From: Streptomyces sp. SAJ15
GTDB taxonomy: Bacteria; Actinomycetota; Actinomycetes; Streptomycetales; Streptomycetaceae
Assembly: GCF_007595705.1 (NCBI RefSeq)
Contig: NZ_NISY01000006.1
Coordinates: 248,001-312,000, forward strand
Direction: 5' to 3'
DNA length: 64,000 nt
Under the pieces are notes generated by a model, which did no database searches, was not told the origin of the DNA, and saw only the letters and a list, made by a program, of their open reading frames with translations. A program made the position numbers and the translations under genes. Shown piece by piece: positions 34,464 to 42,697 of the stretch (positions within the stretch are counted from its first letter, which is position 1; every line of letters starts with the position of its first letter).

Positions 34464-34779
34464 GGCAGCTCCCGTCCGTACGGGTGGCCCCCTGCCACGG
34501 CGGGCGATGCTCCGGCGCGCTCCGCGCGGTCCGGGCGACCACGGTGGTGCTCCTCAAGCGAGCCTAGTGCGAGGGGAGTTCACGCGACGGCGGTTCGGGG
34601 TGGTCTTCCACCGCGGCGTGGCGGTCGTCGCGGGCAGCGCGGTGCCGGTGCTCGGCCCGGGCGCGGCGAAGCCGCGCCGTCGTACGGCGTGACCGGCCCC
34701 GTGCGCGACGGCGCGTTCCCCAAGGCTCCCGGTCGGGGAGCTCGGCGGCGGGGTCGGCCGCTCGGCCTCCCCGGTGGCG

Positions 34780-35409
34780 TCAGGCCCGGCGCGCTGATCG
34801 GGAGCGGTAGCCGGCGATCTTGGCGAGGTTGCCGCAGCGTTCCATGGAACACCAGCGTCTGCGGCGGGCCTGGGAGTCGTCGAGGAAGAGCAGGGAGCAC
34901 TCCGGGCGCTCGCACTCTTTGACCCGCTCCATCAAGGGGCTGCCGACCAGCAGAATGGCGTCGCGCGCGACGGTGGAGAGCGCGGCGGGTACCGGGTGGT
35001 CGGCCCGCCGGCGCAGGGACATCCGGCCGGGCTCCTCGTCGGCACGGACGAGTCGGGGTACGAGGTCGGGCCGGGCGGCGGCGGCGTTGACGGCGTCCAG
35101 GTCGGCCGCTTCCGGGACCCGCTGACGCATCGCGGCGGTGAGCAGCCCGAAGATCGCCTCCCGCAGTCGGCGGGCGTCCGCCAGGTCCTGCTCGGTGACG
35201 GGCAAACCCTCCGGCGGCATGGGGAGTAGCCCGGCCTCGTCGAACCAGCGGGCGAGCGCTTCGGGTAGGGGGAGACGTTCGATGCGATCGGTGTGCCGTT
35301 TGCCGAGCGTGGCGACGAAGTTCAGGCAGGCGCGGCCCCCGATCAACGGAAAGGCGAGGAGGGGATCGCGGCCCCCGTCCGCGGGTGCTTCTGGGCGCGT
35401 CGGATTCAT
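34780..35409 (-). CDS. CGNR zinc finger (ABATE domain) regulator
   Basis: A 209-residue protein. Residues 20-150 are the ABATE domain (LLAFPLIGGRACLNFVATLG), followed by a C-terminal zinc finger CERPECSLLFLDDSQARRRRWCSMERCGN, which has the four Cys ligands and the CGN signature with R replaced by L. Such proteins are predicted stress-responsive transcription regulators. A -10 box (TAAGAT on the minus strand, 35416-35421) sits 6 bases before the ATG without a ribosome site, so the gene looks leaderless. It is divergent from a quinone oxidoreductase, with twin operators between. Confidence 0.9.
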   Translation of the reverse strand: MNPTRPEAPADGGRDPLLAFPLIGGRACLNFVATLGKRHTDRIERLPLPEALARWFDEAGLLPMPPEGLPVTEQDLADARRLREAIFGLLTAAMRQRVPEAADLDAVNAAAARPDLVPRLVRADEEPGRMSLRRRADHPVPAALSTVARDAILLVGSPLMERVKECERPECSLLFLDDSQARRRRWCSMERCGNLAKIAGYRSRSARRA

Positions 35410-35427
35410 GCGTCGATCTTAACGCTT

Positions 35428-35476
35428 GACACCTCCTGATGCGGTGTCGGAGAGTGACACCCGTTGAACAGGTGTT
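35428..35476. promoter_or_regulatory. Twin inverted repeats between the CGNR regulator and the quinone reductase
   Basis: GACACC-N9-GGTGTC (35428-35448) and GACACC-N9-GGTGTT (35456-35476) have the same arms and spacing, with centres 28 bp apart, in the 112-bp shared promoter. They are likely binding sites of the CGNR protein. Confidence 0.6.
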
Positions 35477-35521
35477 CCGGCCTGGGTGTCCGGCCGGCGT
35501 CATGAAGAGGGGTGGAGCGTT

Positions 35522-36514
35522 ATGCGTGCCGTACGGATCGAGGAGTTCGGCGGGCCTGAGGTGCTGGTTCCGGTCGAGGTGGCCGACCCGGTGGCGGGGC
35601 CCGGGGAGGTTCTGGTGCGGATCGAGGCGGCGGGGGTGAACCGAGCGGACGTGCTGACCCGCACCGGCCGCTACCACCGGGCGGGCCGGCCGCCGCTGAT
35701 CCCCGGACTGGAGGCCGCCGGAACGGTGGTCGCCGTCGGTGAGGGCGTGAGCGGGGTCGCGGCCGGGCAGCGCGTCATGGCCATGGGCCCGGTCAACGAA
35801 CCCGGCTTCTACGCGGAACTCGCCGCGGTGCCGGTGGCACAGGTGACCGTCCTGCCGGACGGGGTCGGGATGACCGAGGCCGCGGCGCTGCCGGTGGCCT
35901 GGCTGACCGCCTGGCTGTGCCTGCGGCGGGTCGCGCGGGTCGCCGTGGGGGAGACGGTGGTGGTGCATGCGGCGGCCAGCGGTGTGGGCAGCGCGGCGGT
36001 GCAGATCGCTGTGGACGCGGGAGCCCGTGTCATCGCGCTCACGAGCTCGGCCGCCAAGGCCGCCTGGGCGAGCGAACTGGGTGCTCAGGACACCATCGAC
36101 ACCTCCGAGCACCCGGGTGAGGCGGTGGTGGAGGAGGTGCTGCGGCTGACGGCCGGGCAGGGCGCGGACGTCGTACTCGACACGGTCGGAGGCGCGGTGT
36201 TCGCCCAGAGTCTGCGGCAGGTCGGCTACGCGGGGCGGGTGGTGACCCTCGCGAACGTGGCCCTGGAACCGAGCACGGTGAACACCCTCGACTTCTATCC
36301 GAAGAACGTGACCATTCACGGCTTCCAGCTGACGAACCGGCTGGAACACGGCTACGCGCCCGGCGACGACCTGAACGAGATCGCCCGACGCGTCGCCGAG
36401 GGCACCTTCCGCGTCCCGGTGGAGGCCACCTTCCCGCTCGCCGAGGCAAGCCGGGCCCACCAGCGGCTGGAACGGCGGAGCAACCGCGGCAAGGTCGTCC
36501 TCACGATGGACTGA
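35522..36514 (+). CDS. Quinone oxidoreductase family (zinc-independent MDR)
   Basis: A 330-residue medium-chain dehydrogenase/reductase: MRAVRIEEFGGPEVL start, ILVRIEAAGVNRADVLTR-like strand (VLVRIEAAGVNRADVL), IPGLEAAGTVVAVGEGV, and the NADP-binding GETVVVHAAASGVGSAAVQIA. No zinc ligands are present. It should reduce quinones or enones with NADPH. ATG at 35522 has a GGAG site; the longer reading from 35486 is unlikely. It is controlled in all likelihood by the divergent CGNR regulator. A SnoaL-like gene lies 146 bases downstream. Confidence 0.92.
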   Translation: MRAVRIEEFGGPEVLVPVEVADPVAGPGEVLVRIEAAGVNRADVLTRTGRYHRAGRPPLIPGLEAAGTVVAVGEGVSGVAAGQRVMAMGPVNEPGFYAELAAVPVAQVTVLPDGVGMTEAAALPVAWLTAWLCLRRVARVAVGETVVVHAAASGVGSAAVQIAVDAGARVIALTSSAAKAAWASELGAQDTIDTSEHPGEAVVEEVLRLTAGQGADVVLDTVGGAVFAQSLRQVGYAGRVVTLANVALEPSTVNTLDFYPKNVTIHGFQLTNRLEHGYAPGDDLNEIARRVAEGTFRVPVEATFPLAEASRAHQRLERRSNRGKVVLTMD

Positions 36515-36660
36515 ACACCGCGACCCGGCCTCGCGGGGGAGTGCGGTCGAAAAAGGATCCGCTGAACGTCGGCTGGTGCTGTGGCCTGGATGGTTCACCG
36601 TGTCCGGAAGACGACTCACAGGACGAATGCCTGCCGCGAACGGACTGGTATTACTGGTGC

Positions 36661-37038
36661 ATGCATGAAGAGACCGCACAGTCCGCGATCGACATGTTCA
36701 TCTCCGCGTTCAACGCCTCGGACGACAGTTATGTGGCTGGGCTGCTCTCTCAGGCCCTGACCTCGGACGTCATCTTCTGGGGGCCGTTGGGCCGCAGTGA
36801 GGGGATCGAGGCGGTCGAACGGTTCGTGCTGGACATCCGGCGCCACCCGGCGGGGACCGGCACGATGGTGCGCTGCTCGGCGGTGGACATGCCGGACGAG
36901 TGGGCCCGGTACCAGTGGGTCTTCACCACGCCGGACGGAGGCCCCCGCCTAGCGGGAACGGACGTCGTCCATCTGCGGCGGAGCCTCATCGACCAGGTCA
37001 TCATCTTCGCGGGGGAGATCAAGCCGACCGCCTCCTGA
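36661..37038 (+). CDS. SnoaL-like (NTF2-fold) protein
   Basis: A 125-residue single-domain protein with the cone-shaped NTF2 pattern: AIDMFISAFNASDDSYVAGLLSQALTSDVIFWGPLGRSEG, then RYQWVFTTPDGGPRLAGTDVVHLRRSLIDQVIIFAGEI. Members are small isomerases, hydrolases or binding proteins. ATG at 36661 is chosen because the conserved fold begins there, although the frame is open to 36541. No strong ribosome site is seen. Confidence 0.85.
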   Translation: MHEETAQSAIDMFISAFNASDDSYVAGLLSQALTSDVIFWGPLGRSEGIEAVERFVLDIRRHPAGTGTMVRCSAVDMPDEWARYQWVFTTPDGGPRLAGTDVVHLRRSLIDQVIIFAGEIKPTAS

Positions 37039-37488
37039 GCCGTTCGTCGCCCGACGACCCCGTTCGCAGCGGACCTATGACGCGCTGTGGCCCGGTTGGT
37101 CCGCAGGTTGGTCAGATTGCGGCCGCGAGTGGGCGTCCGGCCCAGAGATGCCTCTCTCGCTGCGGATGCGGGCGCGTTCTCCGCGTTCGGCGCCAGGACG
37201 TCGCGTGGCGTGTGTTGGCGTTTGCGCCAGCGCAGGTAGGCGTGCGGTGACCTTGCGGCGGCCGGATACGGTCGGAGGTGGGTACTTTGGGTGCCCGTGG
37301 AGCGCACTCCCGAAGTTGGCAACCCTGGCGCACGCTCAGTTGTCCCTGCACGCCCGAGCGCCCCGTAGGTGCCCCTCGCGCCCGATTGCAGGCGGATTGT
37401 CACAACATCCCATTGGTTGGTTAGGTAGGGGCCCAGCGGGACACCGTGTCTCCGCGTGTGAGTTGCTCCCTTTTCTGAAAGGAGTGCC
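37039..37488. other. Intergenic stretch with a possible transposase tail on the minus strand
   Basis: No intact gene is seen. In two minus-strand frames around 37112-37260 the fragments AYLRWRKRQHTP and WAGRPLAAAI plus a stop recall the C-terminus of a Streptomyces transposase (YxxWRNxN then WxGRPL), which would need one frameshift between the pieces. The promoter of the secreted protein at 37489 lies near the right end. Confidence 0.3.
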
Positions 37489-37869
37489 ATGTCTTCTACG
37501 TTCTGCCGTCGTGGCGTCGCCTTCCTCGTGTGCTCGCTCACAGCAGTTGGCTGCCTGGCGGCCGGTCCGGCGGCCGTGGCGGCGACCTCCGCCCACACCT
37601 CCGTGTCGCAGAGCGCGAACGTCTCCGGTTCGGTGGCGGTAACGCTGACCGGCGGCACCACGGTCACCCTTCCCGGCATCCTGCTGCCCATCGGAGTCGG
37701 GTTCGACACGGGCGTTCAGGTCGGCCTGATCAGCTCCGTGACCAACAACACCGACGCCACGCTCGTGCTGTCGACGGGCGGCAGCGCCACCGTCACCCTG
37801 GCTCCAGGGGCGTCAGCCAGCGTCTCCGCCCTGGGAAGCGGAAGCCTGGTCATCACGGCGACGGCCTGA
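37489..37869 (+). CDS. Small secreted protein of unknown function
   Basis: A 126-residue protein with a clear signal peptide (CRRGVAFLVCSLTAVGCLAAGPAAVAA) and a mature part of about 90 residues made of Ser/Thr/Val/Gly-rich strands, such as GSVAVTLTGGTTVTLPGILLP and VLSTGGSATVTLAPGASASVS. This is suggestive of a small beta-sandwich. There are no Cys in the mature part. GAAAGGAG precedes the ATG. It is followed by a strong terminator at 37903-37931. Confidence 0.87.
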   Translation: MSSTFCRRGVAFLVCSLTAVGCLAAGPAAVAATSAHTSVSQSANVSGSVAVTLTGGTTVTLPGILLPIGVGFDTGVQVGLISSVTNNTDATLVLSTGGSATVTLAPGASASVSALGSGSLVITATA

Positions 37870-37902
37870 TACAGCCGCACCGCCTCTAGCGGGCGGCAGG
37901 AC

Positions 37903-37931
37903 GGCCCGCCACAGCTAACCTGTGGCGGGCC
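37903..37931. terminator. Strong hairpin terminator
   Basis: A perfect 11-bp stem GGCCCGCCACA/TGTGGCGGGCC with a 7-nt loop, 33 bases after the stop of the secreted-protein gene. Confidence 0.85.
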
Positions 37932-38294
37932 GATCTGCCAAATACCCCCGTGCGACTACTCCTTGCCGGGGCAGGGCTCCACCCTGGGAGGGGAAAACAG
38001 AACATCGGCTCCCCGTCCACCCCGTCGCCGCGATCACGGTCATGCGGGTGGAGTCGACGCGACGGGGAAGCCCGCCACCGGGATCCCCGAATGCGTGGAC
38101 CTGAGGTCCCGATCGGCAGCCACATTCCCCACCGCCCTCACCCGCATCGCCCCCGCCACCCTCGACCACCCCTGTCGGACCGTCCATGGCTTACGCCCTG
38201 TAGACGGCAGCACTGACTCCTTGTGGACCTGACCGACTGGTAGAGCCGTCGCGGACCTTTGAGGCGGAGCGTGCCGAGCGCCGAGCCACACTGG
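37932..38294. other. Stretch without a recognisable gene
   Basis: One plus-strand frame (37963-38232) has weak coding-like composition near its end (DATGKPATGIPECVDLRS), but it has no ribosome site and no recognisable family. Confidence 0.35.
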
Positions 38295-38331
38295 AAGGGG
38301 GTCGGTGGGAATCGTTCCCGCCGACCCCCTT
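38295..38331. terminator. Strong hairpin terminator
   Basis: A 15-bp stem (one G-T pair) AAGGGGGTCGGTGGG against CCCGCCGACCCCCTT with a 7-nt loop, just beyond the 3' end of the leftward DUF4287 operon. Confidence 0.85.
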
Positions 38332-38351
38332 CTGCGAAGCAGATCAGTGGT

Positions 38352-38564
38352 TCATCGGACGCTGTCTTCGGCCAGCGAGTGCGCGACGAGAGCGTTGGCG
38401 TGGCCGTGGCCCAGACCGTGCTCGGTCTTGAGCCAGGTGACGAGTTCCATGTGCCTGGTCAGGTGCGACGAGCGGATGATCTCTTTCCACTCCGCGATCG
38501 AGCGGCCGTACTTCTTCTCGATCGAGGGGAAATAGCTGGCGGGGCCCTTCACCGGTGCGGTCAT
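38352..38564 (-). CDS. DUF4287 domain protein
   Basis: A 70-residue protein matching the small DUF4287 family across its whole length: GPASYFPSIEKKYGRSIAEWK, then HMELVTWLKTEHGLGHGHANALVAH. Function unknown; often found beside small-molecule or resistance genes. Its ATG (38562-38564) overlaps the last codons of the truncated RibD-like gene by 4 bases, so it is the last gene of a leftward operon of hydrolase, reductase and DUF4287. Read order on the minus strand is 39879, 39076, 38564. Confidence 0.9.
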   Translation of the reverse strand: MTAPVKGPASYFPSIEKKYGRSIAEWKEIIRSSHLTRHMELVTWLKTEHGLGHGHANALVAHSLAEDSVR

Positions 38565-39076
38565 GCTGCTGTCCCTTTCCCGTGTTCGTGATCATGGATT
38601 GCCTTGCCTTGCCTTGCCTTGCCTTGCCTTGCCTTGCCCTGCCCGGCACGCGCCTCGGACGATGTGATCCGGTACCTCACATGTGTCACCTTCGGCGAGC
38701 CGGGGCCCTCGGTGACGAAGTGGAAAGTGGTGCCGCCCTGCCGCACCCACGGCTCGCGGGGGGTATGGGTGAGGACGAACACGGGCGCGCGGAACGGCGG
38801 TGGGTCGGGCCATCCGACCTCCCCCTCGGCGAACATGCGGCGGCCCATGACGTAGGCGCCGGCACGCTCGAACGTCTCCCGCACGACCCCGTCGTCCTGG
38901 TCGCCGCCGGTGCCGGTGCCGCCGGTCACGCTCTGGCGCTCCCGCCAGGTCTCGACGTCCTCAACCCACTCGTGGATGCGTAGGCCGCCGTCACCGAGGG
39001 GGTTTCCGGGGCGGGCGTTCGGGCCCGCGACGAAGCCGTCGAGGGTCATGCCCGGGCTCGCGAAGACCGTGCTCAT
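38561..39076 (-). CDS. Dihydrofolate reductase family protein with C-terminus replaced by a repeat-encoded tail
   Basis: Residues 1-125 match the N-terminal part of DHFR/RibD-like reductases: VFASPGMTLDGFVAGPN, AYVMGRRMFAEGEVGWP and VFVLTHTPREPWVRQGG, TTFHFVTEG. The expected NADPH-binding second half (GGG..., as in the relative at 8403) is missing. After about residue 142 the protein is a low-complexity basic tail, (QGKAR)n, encoded by the pentanucleotide array at 38599-38638, then HDHEHGKGTAA. It starts at an ATG that overlaps the hydrolase stop (39073-39076) and ends inside the DUF4287 start. Probably inactive as a reductase unless the array length restores another frame. Confidence 0.75.
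   Translation of the reverse strand: MSTVFASPGMTLDGFVAGPNARPGNPLGDGGLRIHEWVEDVETWRERQSVTGGTGTGGDQDDGVVRETFERAGAYVMGRRMFAEGEVGWPDPPPFRAPVFVLTHTPREPWVRQGGTTFHFVTEGPGSPKVTHVRYRITSSEARAGQGKARQGKARQGKAIHDHEHGKGTAA
38599..38643. repeat. Pentanucleotide microsatellite (TTGCC)8 in a coding region
   Basis: Eight perfect TTGCC units (38599-38638) and one imperfect unit (CTGCC). On the coding strand it is GGCAA repeated. Five is not a multiple of three, so gain or loss of one unit changes the reading frame at the end of the RibD-like gene and its coupling to the DUF4287 gene. Confidence 0.95.
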
Positions 39077-39879
39077 GCCGGGTGCTCCTCGCTGAAGAAG
39101 CCGGCGAGGGCCGGGGCCAGGACCTTCGGGTCGACGGCGTGCTCCTCGCCCGGGAACACCCGCAGGGTGAAGTTGTCGCCCGCCGCGGCGAGTTCCCGCG
39201 CACCGGTCAGCATGTGGGGCGCGCCCGCGTCTCCGCTGCCGACGAGGACGGGCACGGTCACGGACGCCCAGCGGTCGACCGGCAGGGGGCGGCCGGACAT
39301 GGTGTCGCCCATGATCCGGCCGTCGTAGGGGAGGGTGCGGGCGACGGCCTCCATGCCCGCCCAGAACGGGGCCTGCCGCATGCCGGCGACGACCTCGTCG
39401 GGCAGGCCGACCGCTGCGGTCATGAAGTAGGCGACAGCCTTCCCGTACGCCTCGCGGCCCACGAGCTCCGTCAGGTGCTCCACGTAGTCGGCGGGCAGCG
39501 GCGGCCGGCCGTCGTCGGTGATGAACGGCGGCTCGTACAGCGCGAGGCGCGATACGGCGCTGCCGAGCGCGGTGGCCTCCAGTGCGAGGACGGCGCCCGA
39601 GGACATGCCGAAGACCATGGCCGATCCGCCGCCCGGGCCCTCGATCAGCGCGTCGAGGTCCTCGATCTCGCGCCGCACCTCGTACGCGGGACTGTCCCCG
39701 CTGTCGCCGCGGCCCCGGCGGTCGTACGTGATCACGGTGAAGTGCTCGGCCAGCAGACCGGCGAGTTCGGCGGAATCGCCGCGGGTCATGAAGGCGCCGC
39801 CGACGAGCACCACCACAGGGCCCGAGCCCTGCCGCTCGAAGGCGATGGTCGTGCCGTCAGCCGAGAAGACCTTGTCCAT
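39073..39879 (-). CDS. Alpha/beta hydrolase
   Basis: A 268-residue alpha/beta hydrolase without signal peptide: DGTTIAFERQGSGPVVVLVGGAF, YDRRGRGDSGDS, nucleophile elbow GMSSG (Ser93), acid in VPVLVGSGDAGAPHM and His in FPGEEHAVDP. It resembles the common Streptomyces hydrolases of unknown substrate found beside TetR genes. First gene of a leftward operon with the RibD-like and DUF4287 genes, with 4-base overlaps. It is divergent from the TetR gene at 40019. Confidence 0.92.
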   Translation of the reverse strand: MDKVFSADGTTIAFERQGSGPVVVLVGGAFMTRGDSAELAGLLAEHFTVITYDRRGRGDSGDSPAYEVRREIEDLDALIEGPGGGSAMVFGMSSGAVLALEATALGSAVSRLALYEPPFITDDGRPPLPADYVEHLTELVGREAYGKAVAYFMTAAVGLPDEVVAGMRQAPFWAGMEAVARTLPYDGRIMGDTMSGRPLPVDRWASVTVPVLVGSGDAGAPHMLTGARELAAAGDNFTLRVFPGEEHAVDPKVLAPALAGFFSEEHPA

Positions 39880-39936
39880 GTGGAACCCCCATTGATGCGC
39901 GGCGCAGAGCCCTGCGGCTCTTGGAACTAGACGGTA

Positions 39937-39969
39937 CAGTACTCGAACGGGTACTGGTCAGTCCAGTAC
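39937..39969. promoter_or_regulatory. TetR operator between the hydrolase operon and the regulator
   Basis: Two overlapping inverted repeats share one arm: CAGTAC-N8-GTACTG (39937-39956) and GTACTGG-TCAGT-CCAGTAC (39951-39969), the latter perfect over 7+7 bases. They lie in the shared 139-bp promoter region. Confidence 0.65.
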
Positions 39970-40018
39970 TCTCTTCGGGCGGGGAGACGGCGGATTGAAG
40001 AGACAGAGGGAGCTGAGG

Positions 40019-40627
40019 ATGGACAGCCGGTCAGCGCGCAAGCATCAGGAGATCATGGATGCCGCGACCACCGTGTTCCTGAACAAGGGGTACGCGGGGA
40101 CGAGCATGGACGACATCGCGAAGCTGGCCGCGGTGTCCAAGCAGACCGTCTACAAGCACTTCGCGGACAAGGAGAAGCTGTTCGCCGAGATCGTTCTGGC
40201 CACCACCGACCGCATCGACGCCATGGTCGACCTGGTGGCCGACATCCCGGCCGAAGCCGACGCCCTGGACGAGAACCTGACCCGTCTCGCCCGCCAGTTC
40301 CTGGCGACCCTCACCCAGCCCGAGGTGATCCAGCTACGCCGCCTGATCATCGCCAACGCCGACGCCTTCCCCGAACTGGGCGCGGCCTGGTACGAGCAGG
40401 GCTTCGAACGGGTCCTGGCCACCCTGGCGGCCACCTTCCAACGCCTCACCGACCAAGGACTGCTCAAGACCGACGACCCCCTACTGGCCGCCCACCACTT
40501 CGCCGGACTGCTGCTATGGATCCCGGTGAACCAGGCCATGTTCCACGGCGGCGCCCAGCACAGCGAGGCCGACCTCGACCGCTACGCCGCCGGCGGCATC
40601 CGCGCCTTCCTCGCCGCTTACGCCTGA
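40019..40627 (+). CDS. TetR family transcriptional regulator
   Basis: A 202-residue protein with an N-terminal TetR helix-turn-helix: IMDAATTVFLNKGYAGTSMDDIAKLAAVSKQTVYKHFADKEKLFAEIV, followed by a ligand domain that includes LIIANADAFPELGAAWYEQG and the C-terminal IRAFLAAYA, as in TetR_C_7/AcrR-like members. ATG at 40019 has GAGGGAG upstream; a TTG at 39995 is in frame. It should repress itself and the divergent hydrolase operon. Confidence 0.93.
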   Translation: MDSRSARKHQEIMDAATTVFLNKGYAGTSMDDIAKLAAVSKQTVYKHFADKEKLFAEIVLATTDRIDAMVDLVADIPAEADALDENLTRLARQFLATLTQPEVIQLRRLIIANADAFPELGAAWYEQGFERVLATLAATFQRLTDQGLLKTDDPLLAAHHFAGLLLWIPVNQAMFHGGAQHSEADLDRYAAGGIRAFLAAYA

Positions 40628-41015
40628 CCGACCCCCACTGACAGCGCGTGAGAAGGCGCTCCGCGCCGCACGCAGGGCACACCTCCGCCCCGGCGTGGCG
40701 GAGCGCCGCGATGGCCTGGGCGGTGGTCAGCTCGGCCGGGCCCCGAGCGGTGCGGCACCCGTCACGGGGACGGTCGTCCGCGGCGGCGCCTCAGGAGACC
40801 GGCGGGGCCCTTCCACCGACCAGCGCTCGGAGTCGCCGGCAGCGTCCGGCCGCGGGGAGGGCGTCGGCCGCCGGTCCGGGCGCGGGCGATCACCGAGGGG
40901 TGCCGCTGGAGCGGCACCCCCTCATACGAGAGCCTCCGGACTCCGGTGTTCGGCCGGGAGGTCCCAATCATCAGATCGGTGCCCGACCGACTGGCACGCC
41001 GGTGACGGGGACCGA
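40628..41015. other. Intergenic stretch with a strong hairpin
   Basis: No gene is seen. A hairpin at 40897-40920 (GGGGTGCCGC-TGGA-GCGGCACCCC, 10-bp perfect stem with a tetraloop, extended by wobble-free flanks) could be a terminator for the TetR transcript 270 bases upstream or part of the mobile-element remnant that follows. Confidence 0.5.
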
Positions 41016-41205
41016 TGGGGCGACCCGCGGTCGAAGCTGCTGGCCGGGGACCGCTGGAAGACCGCTCAGTCCACCCTGCCGGCCGTGCTCGGACTGGAGG
41101 CGGAGCCGGCCGCGCACCTCGCGGAGCTCGCCTCCGCCCTGGGCGGCGCCTATCACCAGGTCGTCGCCGGACCGGCTGGCCACACCACGGTGACGGACGG
41201 CGGTG
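41016..41205 (+). pseudogene. Remnant of a Tn3-family transposase (internal segment)
   Basis: About 60 residues: WGDPRSKLLAGDRWKTAQ, then VLGLEAEPAAHLAELASALGGAYHQVVAG. They resemble the middle region of actinobacterial Tn3-type transposases, where LGL..P..HL..LA..L...Y..VA is conserved. There is no start, no catalytic domain and no inverted repeat nearby, so this is a fossil. It stops at the end of the convergent reductase gene. Confidence 0.5.
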
Positions 41206-41769
41206 TCAGTCCGACTCCTCGCGGGCGCGCCTGTAGCGCTCGTAGATCACGCGCGAGCCGAACGTCCTGGTCTCGACCAGGTCTAGTCGAACGTCTTCGG
41301 TGACCGGCGGCAGGAAGGGTGTGCCGCCACCGACGACGATCGGATTGCGGAACATGCGCAGCTCGTCGACGAGGCCGAGCTCGATCGCTGTCGCGGCCAA
41401 GCCGGCGCCGCCGATCGAGACGTCCTTGTCGGTCGCGGCAAGCGCCGCAGCGGTCTCCTCCGCCAGCGACGCCTCGGCGAGCCGGGCGTTGCCCTGAACG
41501 CTGTCGAGCGTGCGGCTGAAGACCACCTTCGGCAGAGCGCACCAGACGTCGGCGAACGCGGCCTCGAGCTCGTTGTCGCGCATCGACGGATCCGTGTCCC
41601 ACGGCAGCATGGTCTCGTAAAGCCTGCGGCCGCACAGAAAGCCGCCGAGCTCACGTGTCTGCGCGATGTGGAAACGAAACTGCTCCTCGTTTGGGACCGT
41701 CCACCCGAACGCGCCCTCGCGGTCGGCGATGAAGCCGTCCACCGAGACGCCCATCGAGTAGATCAGCAT
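41206..41769 (-). CDS. Dihydrofolate reductase/RibD C-terminal family protein
   Basis: A 187-residue DHFR-like reductase: LIYSMGVSVDGFIADREGAFGW, GGFLCGRRLYETMLPWD, KVVFSRTLDSVQGNARLAE and the complete NADPH-binding region DKDVSIGGAGLAATAIELGLVDEL, then RNPIVVGGGTPFLPP. It is the third family member in this window and the most similar to the widespread YyaP-type proteins. ATG at 41769 is where similarity starts, with a GAAG site; longer readings to 41937 are less likely. Confidence 0.92.
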   Translation of the reverse strand: MLIYSMGVSVDGFIADREGAFGWTVPNEEQFRFHIAQTRELGGFLCGRRLYETMLPWDTDPSMRDNELEAAFADVWCALPKVVFSRTLDSVQGNARLAEASLAEETAAALAATDKDVSIGGAGLAATAIELGLVDELRMFRNPIVVGGGTPFLPPVTEDVRLDLVETRTFGSRVIYERYRRAREESD

Positions 41770-42697
41770 GGCTTCAAGCTCATCGCACCGGAGCGACGGA
41801 CGATGATCGAGATGAGGTTCCCCAGGGAGATGGACATCAGGATCTCCTTGCTTCTGCGGGCTGCTCTGCCACAGCCAGTGACCGGTCGCGAGACGAAAAC
41901 TCATCCTCGCGGGCGGTCCAGGCGATCGTGCGGCCATTGCCGACGCCGCACTGAGAACTCCACGCCTTCGGCCGCGTTCCGAGGCGGCCCACCGCTACCG
42001 CCGGAATCGGTCCGATCCTCCCCGCGCGCCTTGGCGGCGCCCGGCCCATCGGTCCAGCCGCTGGCGCTGGAAGGCACGGTGACGTCGGCCCGGAGGCCCA
42101 GCGGGCGTCGCGGACGCGAGCGACCAGGACCTCTCCGGCAACGGCATCGGCGCCGGGTGTCTTGCCTGTCCGCGCGATGGTGTCCAGCAGCCCGCCCGCA
42201 CGGCCCGCGGCGGCCTTCACCGCTGCCGACAGCTCTATGGAGCCGGGGTCGTTCTTTCGCCACCACCGGCCCTGGCGGGCACTTCCAGCAGCGGGTTCGC
42301 CGCCGGCGCGTACGAGACCGGGCGCCGGGTCGCCGGGTCGCCGGGCCCGGCGCCCTCAGCCGGCTTGGGGAGCCTCTTCGAGCCGGGGACCGTCCGCCCA
42401 GTGTGGCAGCGGTATCTCCCGCGGTGTTGCGGTGTGCCGCAGGCCGGTGCGCCACCGGACCAGGTGCACCCGGGTGGGGAGCGCACGGGTGGGAGCGCAT
42501 GGCGGTCGCGCCCCGCCCCCTTCGCCAGCCGCGCCGCCCAGCTCCTGCGGGAGGGCGTCGCGGTTCGCCCGGGAAGGTGTCGCGGCATGAGCAGCCTCGC
42601 GCCCGGGTCTCCCGAGCCGGTCCAGGGGCGGAGGCCGCCTTCCGCCCCTGGACCCGGTGGGCGACCCCGCCGGGAGGTTCCTCAGGCCCAGCAGCCG
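41770..42697. other. Long stretch without a recognisable gene
   Basis: Several frames are open but none gives a recognisable protein with a start site. Minus-strand fragments (VKAAAGRAGGLLDTIARTGK near 42170-42210 and SYAPAANPLLEVPARAGGG near 42250-42310) have coding-like composition and may be eroded gene pieces. Confidence 0.35.

Noticed and set aside
34580..36679. A 699-residue minus-strand frame over the CGNR and quinone reductase genes
   Set aside because: It overlaps two well-supported divergent genes and translates to Arg/Pro/Gly-rich text without domains.
38599..38643. Considered as a CRISPR-like or terminator element
   Set aside because: It is a simple 5-bp microsatellite without spacers or hairpin.
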